Origin: Myxococcota bacterium
Lineage (GTDB): Bacteria; Myxococcota_A; UBA796; UBA2385
Reading direction: 5' to 3'
DNA: 64,000 nucleotides
NCBI GenBank assembly: GCA_023150805.1
Contig: JAKLKF010000020.1
Location: 1 to 64,000 of the forward strand
Shown here: positions 1 through 8,462 of the stretch, piece after piece
Layout: each line of letters opens with the position of its first letter
Position numbering within the stretch: the first letter of the stretch is position 1
Made by a program: the position numbers and the translations under genes
The notes under the pieces: generated by a model
Database searches by the model: none
What the model was told of the DNA's origin: nothing
Seen by the model: only the letters and a program-made list of their open reading frames with translations

Positions 1-34
1 GAACGTCCCCGGAGGGGGGGGCCGCCCCGCGGCC

Positions 35-60
35 GGGGGGAACCTGGAGGGGTTCCCCCC
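35..60. repeat. Perfect 10-bp hairpin before the first gene
   Basis: The arms GGGGGGAACC and GGTTCCCCCC flank a 6-nt loop. No T-run follows it, so it is not a textbook intrinsic terminator. It ends 2 bases before the ribosome binding site of the next gene, so it may be the end of an upstream transcript or a leader structure. Function is inferred only from position. Confidence 0.4.
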
Positions 61-72
61 TTGGAGGAAGCT

Positions 73-582
73 GTGAGCGAAGCGAACGTCCCTCGCGAAG
101 TGATGGACCTGCTCTCGCAGGTGCCCGGCTTCGAGCGCAGCAGCGAGGCCCAGCTCCTCGCCCTGGCCGCGCTCCTGCACGTGGAGGAGGTCACCGGCCG
201 CACCTTCATCGTCGAGGGCGAGCCCGCCCCGGCCGTGTGGTTCCTGCTCGAGGGCCAGGTCGAGGTGAGCTGCGCCACGCCCGAGGGCGACCGCGTCGTG
301 GTCGGCGTGCTGGAGCCGCCGGCCATCGTCGGCTTCGCGGGCCTGCTCGACGCGCGCAGCCGGGTGGCCAGCGTGCGCGCCCGGGGCCGCGTCCGCGTGC
401 TGCGCATGGACGGCGCCGTCGCGCGGGCGCTGCTGCTGCGCGACGACGACCTGAGCGCGCTGCTGCGCCGGGGGCTGCTCATCGCGCTGGCCAGCCAGCT
501 CGCCCGCGCCAACCAGCTCCTGGCCCGGCTGACCTCGACGGCCTCGGCCCGGGAGGGGCGCCCCCCCGCCGTCGTCGTGTAG
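73..582 (+). CDS. Cyclic nucleotide-binding-domain protein (no HTH)
   Basis: About 169 aa. The body matches a Crp/CAP-type cNMP-binding beta-roll: a 'F.VEGEPAPAVWFLLEGQVEV' jelly-roll start, then a cassette around GFAGLLDARSRVASV and a C-terminal helix. The phosphate-binding cassette is degenerate: the Arg is present but the usual Glu after the Gly is missing, so nucleotide binding is doubtful. There is no C-terminal helix-turn-helix, so this is not a transcription factor of the Crp type; it may be a stand-alone sensor or partner domain. I chose GTG at 73 because GGAGGA at 63-68 is well placed for it; a TTG at 61 in the same frame overlaps that site and is less likely. Confidence 0.75.
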   Translation: MSEANVPREVMDLLSQVPGFERSSEAQLLALAALLHVEEVTGRTFIVEGEPAPAVWFLLEGQVEVSCATPEGDRVVVGVLEPPAIVGFAGLLDARSRVASVRARGRVRVLRMDGAVARALLLRDDDLSALLRRGLLIALASQLARANQLLARLTSTASAREGRPPAVVV

Positions 583-597
583 GCCCGCGCGGGCAGC

Positions 598-1665
598 TCA
601 GGCCCGGACCACCAGCCCGCGCGTGTCCTGGTACAGCCGCGCCAGGTTGTGGTGCGCCGGTGCGCCCCGGCCGGCGCCCAGGTCGTGGATCCGCTGCACC
701 AGGGCGGTGTTGACGGGGGTCGGCAGGCCCAGCCGGGCCGAGCGGCTCGTGATCTCGCCGTTGAGCTGGTCGACCGCGGGCGGGCGGCCCCGCTCCAGCG
801 CCGCCAGCATGCTGCTGCGCAGGCGCCGGTACTTGAGCCCCACGACCAGCAGCACGCCGTGCTTGGCCGCCAGGGACAGCGAGCCCTTCTGCGCCCGCTC
901 CTGCTCGGTCAGCGCCAGCCAGTCCAGGTCGATGGTGCCGGCCAGCTTCTCCAGCCGCACGCCCTCGGCGCGGGCGATCTGCACCACCTCGGTCATCACT
1001 TCGAGCGCCAGGCGCCGGACGTGGCGGTAGCGCATCAGCACCCCCAGCCGGTCGCCCCCCAGCGTGCCCAGCGAGGAGATGGCGCAGTTGATGGCCAGCT
1101 TCGACCAGCGCGCCCCCCGCAGGTTGTCGCTGCGGTCGACCGGTCCGATGGAGGACAGCAGCGCCGCCAGCGTGTCCAGCGCCGGGTCCTGGCCCCCGTC
1201 CAGCCGTCCCAGCACGAAGCCCCCCTCGCTGGTGCGCTCGAAGACGCCGGGCGCCGTCATGGTGGCGCCCCAGCCGACGATGGCGCCGATCACCCGGCTC
1301 GGGTCGCCCACGACGGCGGCGACGCGCTCCTCGGGCAGGCCGTTGCTGACGGTCACCAGCCGCCCCCCCGCCGCGAGGTGGGGCAGGGCCTGGCGCGCGG
1401 CCGCCTCGAGATCCGGGGGCTGGGTCGCCAGCACGACCAGGTCGTAGGGCCCCGGCGGGATCTTCGTGTCGACGCGCCCGGGCACCCGCTCCGCGCCCTC
1501 GATCCCCACGCCGGTCAGCTCGAAGCCGCGGGTGGCCACCGCCTGGGCGACCGCCGGGTTGCGGCTGACGGCGCAGACGTCCGCGCCCTGCCGCGCCAGG
1601 TGGGCGGCCACGATGCCGCCGATGCCGCCGCAGCCCAGGACCAGGATCTTCGGAGAGGTGCTCAC
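598..1665 (-). CDS. 2-dehydropantoate 2-reductase family protein (PanE/ApbA)
   Basis: 355 aa. The N-terminus carries the Rossmann dinucleotide motif GCGGIGGIVAAHLARQG, and the middle has the segment WSKLAINCAISSLGTLGG, whose Lys matches the catalytic Lys of ketopantoate reductases. The family reduces 2-dehydropantoate to pantoate with NADPH in pantothenate synthesis, but many paralogues act on other 2-oxo acids. No other pantothenate gene lies nearby, so the substrate is open and I give no symbol. It is divergent from the small secreted protein at 1725, with 59 bp between the two start codons for both promoters. Confidence 0.8.
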   Translation of the reverse strand: MSTSPKILVLGCGGIGGIVAAHLARQGADVCAVSRNPAVAQAVATRGFELTGVGIEGAERVPGRVDTKIPPGPYDLVVLATQPPDLEAAARQALPHLAAGGRLVTVSNGLPEERVAAVVGDPSRVIGAIVGWGATMTAPGVFERTSEGGFVLGRLDGGQDPALDTLAALLSSIGPVDRSDNLRGARWSKLAINCAISSLGTLGGDRLGVLMRYRHVRRLALEVMTEVVQIARAEGVRLEKLAGTIDLDWLALTEQERAQKGSLSLAAKHGVLLVVGLKYRRLRSSMLAALERGRPPAVDQLNGEITSRSARLGLPTPVNTALVQRIHDLGAGRGAPAHHNLARLYQDTRGLVVRA

Positions 1666-1724
1666 CGCCGCTGGCTAACGCGGGCGGACGAGCCCGCGGC
1701 CCCCACGCGCTACACTGCGGCGCC

Positions 1725-2090
1725 ATGTGGTGGGTCCTCGCCATCCTCCAGAGCGCCCGCGGCGCGCCCGCCCGCGTCGAACAGGTCGCGCTGGAGCTGC
1801 TGCGCCCCGACGGCCAGTCCTTCGCCCTGCACGAGCTGGAGCGGCCCCAGGGCGGCGAGCAGGTCGTGATCCCCGACGGCGACCGCGCCTGGCAGGTCGC
1901 CCTGGCGCGCAAGGAGTACGACGGGCGCCTGGAGATCTGCGCCGACCTGTCGAGCTGGGGCGCCGACGGCCAGCGCCAGGGCCTGGCCCACAGCTGCGTG
2001 GTGCTCCCGGGCCGCGACTCCCCCGCGGCGACCACGCTGACCCGCACCGACCACGTGCACCTCCGCCTGACCGTCCGCCGCGGCCCCTGA
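1725..2090 (+). CDS. Small secreted protein, first of a tandem paralogous pair
   Basis: 121 aa, not recognised. The N-terminus (MWWVLAILQSARGAPA) reads as a short signal peptide. Residues after about 65 align with the next gene: 'EYDGRLEICADL' here against 'SYDERLETCVDV' there, then 'HSCVVLPGRDSP' against 'RPCVTLEGRETP'. Both keep two Cys that could form one disulfide. The pair therefore looks like a local duplication of a small, extracytoplasmic beta-rich domain. No function can be assigned. The same-strand spacing (30 bp) to the next gene suggests co-transcription. Confidence 0.65.
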   Translation: MWWVLAILQSARGAPARVEQVALELLRPDGQSFALHELERPQGGEQVVIPDGDRAWQVALARKEYDGRLEICADLSSWGADGQRQGLAHSCVVLPGRDSPAATTLTRTDHVHLRLTVRRGP

Positions 2091-2120
2091 GGCCGCCCCT
2101 CCTCGCACGCAGGAGCCCTC

Positions 2121-2483
2121 GTGCCCGCCTGGATCCTCGCCCTGGTCGCCACCGCCCTGATCCCGACGGCGCGGGCCGAGACGACCCTCACCGTCGAGCG
2201 CAAGCCCGACAAGACCCTGTTCACCCACACCTTCCCGGCCGACGCCGTGGACGGCGCCGTGCACCTGTACAGCCAGGGCGCGTGGACCTGGACGGCCGTG
2301 CTCTACCTGCACAGCTACGACGAGCGGCTGGAGACCTGCGTCGACGTGCAGCGCCTGCACCCGCGCAAGGGACGGGTCGAGGTCGGGCGGCCCTGCGTCA
2401 CCCTGGAGGGGCGGGAGACCCCCACGGGCCAGGCCCGCGTGCCGGCCGGCAAGGGCGCCGTCACCCTGGTGGTGACGCGGTGA
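2121..2483 (+). CDS. Small secreted protein, second of the tandem pair
   Basis: 120 aa with a signal peptide ending near TARAE. It is a paralogue of the gene just upstream, with the same SYDERLETC and PCVTLEGRETP blocks and similar length, but otherwise strongly diverged. The start is GTG at 2121, preceded by AGGAG about 7 bases upstream. Its stop codon overlaps the GTG start of the next gene (GTGA), so the three plus-strand genes from 1725 to 3394 are probably one operon. Function unknown; the exported location is inferred from the signal peptide. Confidence 0.65.
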   Translation: MPAWILALVATALIPTARAETTLTVERKPDKTLFTHTFPADAVDGAVHLYSQGAWTWTAVLYLHSYDERLETCVDVQRLHPRKGRVEVGRPCVTLEGRETPTGQARVPAGKGAVTLVVTR

Positions 2484-3394
2484 TCGTCCTGCTCCTGGCC
2501 ACGCTGGCCTGCGGTGGCGACCCCGCTGCCCCACCCGAGCTCCCGCCGGTCGAGGCCCCTCCCCCCGCGCCCGACCCCGCGGCCGCGGCCCAGGCGGCCT
2601 GGACCGCCATCGTCGCGGCGGCCGGCACCGAGTCGGCCCCCCGCGCCCTGATGGACCACGTCGACCCCGAGGTGCTGGGTCTGCACTCGCCGTTGCAGGT
2701 GGCGCAGGCGCTGGACGGCTTCGTGCGCGACTGGGGGCGGCCGGCCCTGGGCGGCGGCGCGCCCGCGGCGGTCCGCACCGAGGGCGACCGGAGCTGGCTG
2801 CGCTGGCAGGGGGTGGACCCGGCCGGGCGGCCCGTCGCCGTGCACGTCGAGTCCCGCGGCGGGAAGCTGCTGCGCTTCGGCGTCGACCCGCAGCCCGACC
2901 GGGACCCGCCGGTGCTGGAGGCGCTGGAGGTGTCGACCGCGCGCATGGCCGGCGCGCCGCCGCGCGGGCTGTTCGTCGATCCCGCGACCGGCCAGGCGCT
3001 GGTCCTGCCCGAGGGCGCGGGCGAGGAGGGGCAGGCGCGGGTGATGGTCGAGCGGGTGACCGCCGCGGCGCCGCTGACCGACGAGGCGGCCTGGGCGGCC
3101 CTGGGGCCCGCGCTGGACGCGGCCCTGGCCTGCTACACCGACCGCCTGGCGGCGAAGCCCACCCTGGAAGGCACCCTCCAGCTCCAGGTGCTGCTCTCCG
3201 CCGAGGGCGCCGTCCGGCAGGTCGATCGGCAGGGCGACACCCTCGACCTGGCGCTGGACCGCTGCGTCCGCGCCGGCCTGTCGGCCCTCACGGTGGCCCC
3301 GCCGGGAGCGGACGTGTCCTTCCAGCTCCTGCTGCGCTTCTCGCCGCCGGAGCCACCCGGCGACCCCTCAGTCCCAGCGCCAGGTGGCCCCTGA
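2480..3394 (+). CDS. Lipoprotein with AgmX/PglI-like C-terminal domain
   Basis: 304 aa. The lipobox LATLAC places the lipidated Cys near residue 11, followed by a Pro/Ala-rich linker. The C-terminal ~95 residues have the pattern 'CY..RL..KPTLEGTLQLQVLLSAEG' and then 'LDRCVRAGLSAL.V', which I recognise as the domain seen at the C-terminus of myxobacterial AgmX/PglI-type gliding proteins; it occurs in many envelope proteins of this group and resembles TonB-like C-termini. The middle region is unrecognised. The start overlaps the upstream stop by GTGA. The 3' end overlaps the convergent propeller gene by 27 bp. An envelope role is likely; anything more is guesswork. Confidence 0.65.
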   Translation: MIVLLLATLACGGDPAAPPELPPVEAPPPAPDPAAAAQAAWTAIVAAAGTESAPRALMDHVDPEVLGLHSPLQVAQALDGFVRDWGRPALGGGAPAAVRTEGDRSWLRWQGVDPAGRPVAVHVESRGGKLLRFGVDPQPDRDPPVLEALEVSTARMAGAPPRGLFVDPATGQALVLPEGAGEEGQARVMVERVTAAAPLTDEAAWAALGPALDAALACYTDRLAAKPTLEGTLQLQVLLSAEGAVRQVDRQGDTLDLALDRCVRAGLSALTVAPPGADVSFQLLLRFSPPEPPGDPSVPAPGGP

Positions 3395-4618
3395 GGCGTC
3401 GGTCGCCAGCACGGTGCCGCCCACGACCACGGGCACCGAGCTGACCCGCCCGTCCAGCTCCTGCTCCCACCACAGGGCGCCGTCCTCCATCCCCAGCATC
3501 GAGAGGGTGCCGTCGTTGGAGCCGACCAGCAGCACGCCGGCGTCGGGCACCAGGGTCGGCGAGGACAGGATCTTGGCGCCGGTGCCGTGGCTCCACAGCA
3601 GCCGATCCTGGTCGTCCTCGTACAGGGCGTCGGGGTCGGCGTCGATGGCGTACAGCACGCCGTCGTGGCTGCCGAACCAGGCGACCCCCTGGTGCACGCT
3701 GGGCGAGGACATGCTGTCCTGGGTGGCGGCGAAGGCGAAGCGCTCCTGCCCCGAGTCGACGTCGACGGCGTGCAGCTCGTGGTCCCAGGAGGTGATGTAG
3801 ACCGTGTCGCCGTCGAGCGCCGCGGTCGACTTGATCTCGCCGTCCTCGCCCTGCCCGGCCCCCATCCAGACCTCCCAGACGGGCTCGCCCTCCAGGAAGT
3901 CGAAGGCGGCGAAGCGGCCGTTGTTGGCGCCGATGAACAGGTAGCCGCGGGTCGTGTCCACCGTCGCCGAGCTGTGAGGGTGGTCGCCCAGCCAGGGCGT
4001 CTCGTAGACGGTGCAGCCCTCCTCGGCGTCGAGCACGAAGACCTTGCCGTCGGGGTCGCCGTACTCGACGGCCATGAAGACCAGGCCGCCGTGCACGACG
4101 GGCGAGGCGCCGATGGACCCGCCCAGGTGGCGCTCCCACAGCAGGCTGCCGTCCTCCTCGTCCAGCGCGTACAGCCAGCCGTCGTAGGCGCCGATGAAGA
4201 CGCGACCGTCGACGATGGCGGGCGTGCCGTGGATGCCGCGGTTCTCGTCGTCCTCGCGCTCCCGCTCCTCCTGGGCCGCCCGCGTCTCGAAGCTCCACAG
4301 CAGGCGCCCGTCGTCCAGGGAGAGCTTGCGCAGGTAGCCGTCGTCGATGCCGACGTAGACGGCGTCGCCCGCCACCGAGGGCGAGCCCTTGGACGCCGAG
4401 TAGTCGCCGATGGCGTAGGCCTCGCTCTTCCAGGTCAGGGACAGCCCGGCGCCGACGTGGCTGCCCTCGGGGGCCAGCCCCTGGTGGCCGGGCTCGAGCC
4501 GGTACTGGGCCCACTCGCCGGCGGCGGTGGAGGAGGCCGCCTGGAGCCAGGCCTCGGCGTCCAGCGTGCCCTCGGGGCAGGTGCGCGCGCAGGCCAGCAG
4601 GGCGAGGAGGGGCAGCAT
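3368..4618 (-). CDS. PQQ-type beta-propeller lipoprotein (BamB-like fold)
   Basis: 416 aa. The short N-terminal hydrophobic stretch ends in LLALLAC, a lipobox. The rest is a run of about seven propeller blades with the typical 'G.P.V..G.V..G..DG.LYALD..DG..LWE' pattern (for example near residues 155-180), as in BamB and quinoprotein dehydrogenase-like proteins. I see none of the extra catalytic features of a PQQ alcohol dehydrogenase, so a binding or scaffold role at the envelope is more likely than catalysis. It stands alone on the minus strand and is convergent with the AgmX-like gene. Confidence 0.75.
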   Translation of the reverse strand: MLPLLALLACARTCPEGTLDAEAWLQAASSTAAGEWAQYRLEPGHQGLAPEGSHVGAGLSLTWKSEAYAIGDYSASKGSPSVAGDAVYVGIDDGYLRKLSLDDGRLLWSFETRAAQEEREREDDENRGIHGTPAIVDGRVFIGAYDGWLYALDEEDGSLLWERHLGGSIGASPVVHGGLVFMAVEYGDPDGKVFVLDAEEGCTVYETPWLGDHPHSSATVDTTRGYLFIGANNGRFAAFDFLEGEPVWEVWMGAGQGEDGEIKSTAALDGDTVYITSWDHELHAVDVDSGQERFAFAATQDSMSSPSVHQGVAWFGSHDGVLYAIDADPDALYEDDQDRLLWSHGTGAKILSSPTLVPDAGVLLVGSNDGTLSMLGMEDGALWWEQELDGRVSSVPVVVGGTVLATDASGATWRWD

Positions 4619-4689
4619 CGGGCCTCCGAGGGGGGGAAGCGACAGATAGCCGCTCCCGGGCCGGGCCGCGCCGGTGGCAAGCTGGAGGC

Positions 4690-5544
4690 GTGGATCCCGT
4701 GCCGACCAACGACGAGATCGCGGACGTCTTCGAGCAGGTGGCCACCCTGCTGCGGGCCCAGCTCGCCGACCCCTACCGGGTGCGCGCCTGGCAGCAGGGG
4801 GCCGACTTCGTGCGGGTCCACCCCCAGGCGATGGCCGACATCCTGGCGCAGGGCGGGATCAAGGCCCTGGTCGACCTGCCCCACATCGGCAAGAGCCTGG
4901 CCGCCGCCATCGACGAGCTGTGCCACCGCGGGCGCCTGGCCTTGCTGGAGCGGCTGGAGGGCAGCGTCTCGCCCGAGGACCTGTTCACGACGATCCCCGG
5001 CATCGGCGAGGAGCTGGCCCACGCGATCCACCAGCACCTGCACGTCGACACCCTGGAGGAGCTGGAGCTGGCGGCGCACGACGGGCGGCTGGCCGCGGTC
5101 CCGGGCATCGGGCCCCGCCGCGCCGCCGGCATCCGCGACCACCTGGACGCCCACCTCTCCCGCAGCGCCCGCCGCCGGGGGCGGCCCGCGCGCCCCCACC
5201 CCGACGGCGCCGACCGGCCCCCGGTGGAGCTGCTGCTGGAGCTGGACCGGCGCTACCGCGAGCAGGCCCGGGCGGGCAGCCTGCCGACGATGCGGCCCCG
5301 GCGCTTCAACCCCGAGGGCGCGTCCTGGCTGCCGGTCCTGCACGCCCACGAGCAGGGCTGGGACTTCACGCTGATGTTCAGCAACACCGCGCGGGCCCAC
5401 CAGCTCGGCCGGACGCGGGACTGGGTCGTCGTCTACGCCTCCCGCGACGGGCACGAGGACCAGGGCACCGTCGTCACCGAGGTCCACGGCCCCCGGGCGG
5501 GGCGCCGGGTGGTCCGCGGTCGGGAGGAGGAGACGCCGGGCTGA
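4690..5544 (+). CDS. Helix-hairpin-helix protein related to PolX/Pol-beta N-terminus
   Basis: 284 aa. Residues 1-155 match the N-terminal part of family X DNA polymerases: an 8-kDa-like domain ('IADVFEQVATLL.A.LADPYRVRAW') followed by two helix-hairpin-helix motifs, DLPHIGKSLAAAIDEL and TTIPGIGEELAHAI, and a third at AVPGIGPRRAAGI. The palm with catalytic Asp residues and the PHP exonuclease domain of bacterial PolX are absent. The C-terminal ~110 residues are unrecognised. It should bind DNA structure non-specifically; a repair role is inferred. The last 71 bp overlap the convergent kinase remnant. GTG at 4690 follows a GGAGG-like site. Confidence 0.7.
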   Translation: MDPVPTNDEIADVFEQVATLLRAQLADPYRVRAWQQGADFVRVHPQAMADILAQGGIKALVDLPHIGKSLAAAIDELCHRGRLALLERLEGSVSPEDLFTTIPGIGEELAHAIHQHLHVDTLEELELAAHDGRLAAVPGIGPRRAAGIRDHLDAHLSRSARRRGRPARPHPDGADRPPVELLLELDRRYREQARAGSLPTMRPRRFNPEGASWLPVLHAHEQGWDFTLMFSNTARAHQLGRTRDWVVVYASRDGHEDQGTVVTEVHGPRAGRRVVRGREEETPG

Positions 5545-6694
5545 ACAGCGCCGCCTGGACGGATCCCATCTGGTCGACGACCCGCCGGCCCCAGGCGCGG
5601 AAGATCAGCCACGACACGACCGCGTTGCAGACCGCGTTCAGCGGCGCGATCCAGTCGGGCCGGACCACCGCCGCCGCGGCCGCCAGGGTGTAGGCCACCG
5701 CCGGCAGCGCCGCGATGCGGCCCACGCGCTCGATGAGCAGGGCGGCGACGGCGCCGAAGAGCAGGTCGTGGGTGATCGTGACCTGCTCGGGCGACAGGCC
5801 CAGGCCCCGGCCGATCCACAGGCTCACCACCAGGAAGAGCTGGACCACGACCAGCATGTGGGCGACCGTCCGGTTCAGCGAGGTGCGGCCCAGGCTGTCC
5901 CGGGCCCAGATCACCAGGCCGACCACGACGACCAGCATGATGCCGTGGGTCTGCAGCAGGCGCCGGTGGGTCAGGGGCAGGTCGAGGACCCACGCCAGCA
6001 GCGGGATGAAGGTCCAGCCGATGGTCACCAGGCTGAAGACGAAGACGCGGGTGCGCTGGCCCAGGGCCGGATCCTGGTCGGCGCGCAGGCGCTGCACCTC
6101 GGCCTCGGCGCGCGCCTGCGCGGCCTGCAGCGCGTCCCGCCTTGCCAGCAGCTCGGGCGGCGGGTCCTCGACCTCGGCCAGGTGCACCTGGGCCGCCCGC
6201 GGGTCGCCCTGGTCCAGCTCGAAGCGGGCCATGCGGATCAGCGCGCGGCGCAGGCAGGCGGCGGCCTCGCCGTGGTCGGGCCAGGCTTCGAGCGCCTGCT
6301 GGAAGCCGAAGCGGGTGGCGCCGAAGTGGCGGTAGACCTGCTGCCGATCGGGAGCCTCGGCCTCGAGATCGTGCTCCAGGGCCAGCAGCTGCAGCCCGGC
6401 CTGCCGGGCCAGGTTGTCGGCGGTGCGCTCCTCCAGGAAGGCCTGCAGCGCCAGGCGCAGGGCCTGCACCGACGGGAAGCGGTCCGCCGGGTCCCGGGCC
6501 ATGGCCTGGCGGACGACGGCGGCCAGCCCGTGGGGCGTGCCCGGCGGCAGGTGGGCGCGGAACTCGGGCACGGCGCGCAGGGTCTCGGCGGCGTCGTCCC
6601 CCAGGTGGGGGCCGCGGCCGGTCAGCACCGTGTAGAGCAGGCCGCCCAGCAGGTAGACGTCGGTCCGCTCGGAGAGCGCGGCGCCGTCGCCTGA
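5474..6694 (-). pseudogene. Ser/Thr protein kinase, C-terminal part, severed by an IS
   Basis: This is the 3' part (about 406 codons) of the kinase whose 5' part lies at 8460-9254. It begins with the end of the kinase domain (ERTDVYLLGGLLYTVLTGR, then 'ARDPADRFPSVQAL'), continues with a helical region that may hold TPR-like repeats, and ends with about six hydrophobic spans, for example 'LVTIGWTFIPLLAWVLDL' and IMLVVVVGLVIWA. No promoter or start is expected here unless an internal GTG at 6628 is used. The intact protein would have been a membrane-anchored kinase of about 670 aa, with the spans at the C-terminus. Confidence 0.85.
6692..6694. repeat. 3-bp target site duplication, left copy (TGA)
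   Basis: TGA directly abuts the left terminal inverted repeat of the IS and recurs directly outside the right end at 8460-8462. Dropping one copy with the element restores the kinase frame exactly, as ...P-E-M-A-S-G-D-G.... This supports the boundary calls. Confidence 0.75.
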
Positions 6695-6709
6695 GAGCCC
6701 GTGAACGAA
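6695..6709 (+). repeat. IS left terminal inverted repeat
   Basis: GAGCCCGTGAACGAA; pairs with 8445-8459 with one mismatch at base 12. Confidence 0.85.
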
Positions 6710-6880
6710 AGCTCCTTCGAAGCGGCTCTCCCCGTCCCCACCGGGTCGGTGAGGTTCTGGGCCTTCGGAGTCTCCTGGGCAAGTCTGTCTTGGGCAGGCT
6801 GTGAGGTGGTGGTGTGGCCGAGGTGGGGGGGCTGCGTGCTGGTTGGGGTCTCGTGGGAGCCCCGCCGTCAGCCTTGTGGC

Positions 6881-8374
6881 TCAGGCGGCAGCTCCGAGCG
6901 CTACGGTGGGGGCGATGGTCAGGGCACGTCGGAGGTTGTGGGCGAGTGCGTGCCAGAGAAGGACCGCCCGGGCCTTCAGTCGACCTCGCACGTTGAACTG
7001 CTTCAAGGCTCGGTTTCTGGCGATGGCGTTGACGCACTCGGCGGTGGCCGCCCGCAGGACGTAGGTGGCCTTTGCTTCGTCGGTGCCCATGCGGGTCCGC
7101 CATGCAGCCACGCCAGGGCCATCGCCGGGGAGGGGCTGGAAGGGGTCTCGCGACGGATCTCGCGGCTTCTGGACCGGAGCGATGACTGCGACGCCACGCC
7201 CCTCCACCCGCTCCAGGGCACCCAGGTTCACGAAGCCGTTGTCGACGAGGAACTCGCCGGGCAGCCTGCCGTAGGCCTTCTCGATCTGGTCGACCATCGG
7301 CTCCATCTGGGACTTGTCGCTGCCGACATCGGTGACATCGACACCCACGATGATCTGCGTCGCGACATCCGTGGCGAACTGACCGTTGAAGGCAGGGCGG
7401 AAGCCGCCGTCCCCCATCTTCATGACCCGAGCTTCCGGGTCGGTGATCGACACGCGCGGCGCGTTCTTCTTGTCCTCCTCGTCGGGGGCCAGCGGTTGGT
7501 CGGTTGCGCCGGCCTCGTGCCCCTGCGGCTCCGAGCCACCCTGGGGAGGGCTGTCGTCATCGTCGCCCACCACTGGCTGACGGCCGCGCTTCGCCATGGC
7601 CTTCTTGCCACGCCGGCGATGGACCGCTTCCACGTCCGCCATGCGCCGCTGGGCTTCGTCGAGGCGCCGTTCGAGGTCCTCGGCCGCCCGCAGCCGAGCG
7701 GCCATCTGGCGCGCCGTTGGTTCGGCCCCAGGCTCGTCTCCTCGCTCTCGGAGCTTCGCTACCTGTTCGCGCGCCAGCTTCTGCGCAGCCTCGATGGTCT
7801 TGCGCCGCTTGAACGACGCGGCCCCCGCACTGGCCCGCACCCGGATGCCGTCCTGCGCCACGCGAGCCATGTCGACGACCCCCGCGGCCAGGAGCGTGGC
7901 CACGCCGTCGACCAACAGCTTCTCCAGCAACGCCGTGTGGGCCACGCGGAAGTCCGACAGGGTGTGGTAGTTCACGCCAACCCCGCCGCAGAGCCAGCGA
8001 TACGCGATGTGCTCCGTACACAGCCGATCCAGCGCCCGAGCGCTCCCTACGCCCTCCAGAGTCGCGAACAGCCACAACGCCATCAGCAGCGCAGGGTCGA
8101 TCGCCGGGCGACCCGGATGGCTGCCGCGAGCCCGAACCTCTCCGACCAGCGGCGCGAGATCCATGCGCTGCACATACGCCCACACCGCCCTCGCGTTGTG
8201 GTCCGGAGGGAGCAGGCTGTCCAGGTCCGACGTCATCAGCCGAACGCTGCGCCGGTCCGGCTCCAGCAGCCGAGGGCGGCCGGTGGGCTCCGGACTGCTC
8301 GCAGCCGGCTCCGCGGAGGTTGGCACGGCCTCGGACGCCGCAGGAACGCCAGGGAAGAGAGTGAGGTTCGACAT
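6881..8374 (-). CDS. IS1182-family DDE transposase
   Basis: 497 aa, full length and uninterrupted. The N-terminal part has the DUF772-like block GRPAIDPALLMALWLFATLE and 'LCTEHIAYRWLCGG', typical of IS1182 transposases. It is followed by a charged, Lys/Arg/Glu-rich segment (about residues 195-300) and then the DDE catalytic core with 'GQFATDVATQIIVGVDVTD' and FLVDNGFVN supplying the first two Asp residues. The ATG at 8374 has AGAGG about 5 bases upstream. The gene looks intact, so the element may still be mobile. Confidence 0.9.
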   Translation of the reverse strand: MSNLTLFPGVPAASEAVPTSAEPAASSPEPTGRPRLLEPDRRSVRLMTSDLDSLLPPDHNARAVWAYVQRMDLAPLVGEVRARGSHPGRPAIDPALLMALWLFATLEGVGSARALDRLCTEHIAYRWLCGGVGVNYHTLSDFRVAHTALLEKLLVDGVATLLAAGVVDMARVAQDGIRVRASAGAASFKRRKTIEAAQKLAREQVAKLRERGDEPGAEPTARQMAARLRAAEDLERRLDEAQRRMADVEAVHRRRGKKAMAKRGRQPVVGDDDDSPPQGGSEPQGHEAGATDQPLAPDEEDKKNAPRVSITDPEARVMKMGDGGFRPAFNGQFATDVATQIIVGVDVTDVGSDKSQMEPMVDQIEKAYGRLPGEFLVDNGFVNLGALERVEGRGVAVIAPVQKPRDPSRDPFQPLPGDGPGVAAWRTRMGTDEAKATYVLRAATAECVNAIARNRALKQFNVRGRLKARAVLLWHALAHNLRRALTIAPTVALGAAA

Positions 8375-8444
8375 GACCTCTGATCCCCCGCCGAGGGCCG
8401 GCCGGCAAGCCCTCCCTTCAACTTTCCCCGTCAGCCGACGGGGA

Positions 8445-8459
8445 TTCCTTCACGGGCTC
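8445..8459 (-). repeat. IS right terminal inverted repeat
   Basis: Reads GAGCCCGTGAAGGAA on the minus strand; partner of 6695-6709. Confidence 0.85.
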
Positions 8460-8462
8460 TGA
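8460..8462. repeat. 3-bp target site duplication, right copy (TGA)
   Basis: Second copy of the TGA that flanks the IS; together with 6692-6694 it fixes the insertion point inside the kinase gene, right after the APE motif. Confidence 0.75.

Larger units (their letters stand above)
6695..8459 (-). mobile_element. IS1182-family insertion sequence, complete
   Basis: The element is 1,765 bp with one transposase gene and imperfect 15-bp terminal inverted repeats, GAGCCCGTGAACGAA at the left end and GAGCCCGTGAAGGAA (reading inwards) at the right; 14 of 15 bases match. It is flanked by TGA on both sides. Just inside the right end a 7-bp stem CCCCGTC/GACGGGG (8427-8443) could stop transcription entering from outside. 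The length is within the usual range of the family. The left ~185 bp inside the repeat carry no gene that I can support. It sits in the kinase gene in the same orientation as that gene. Confidence 0.88.
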
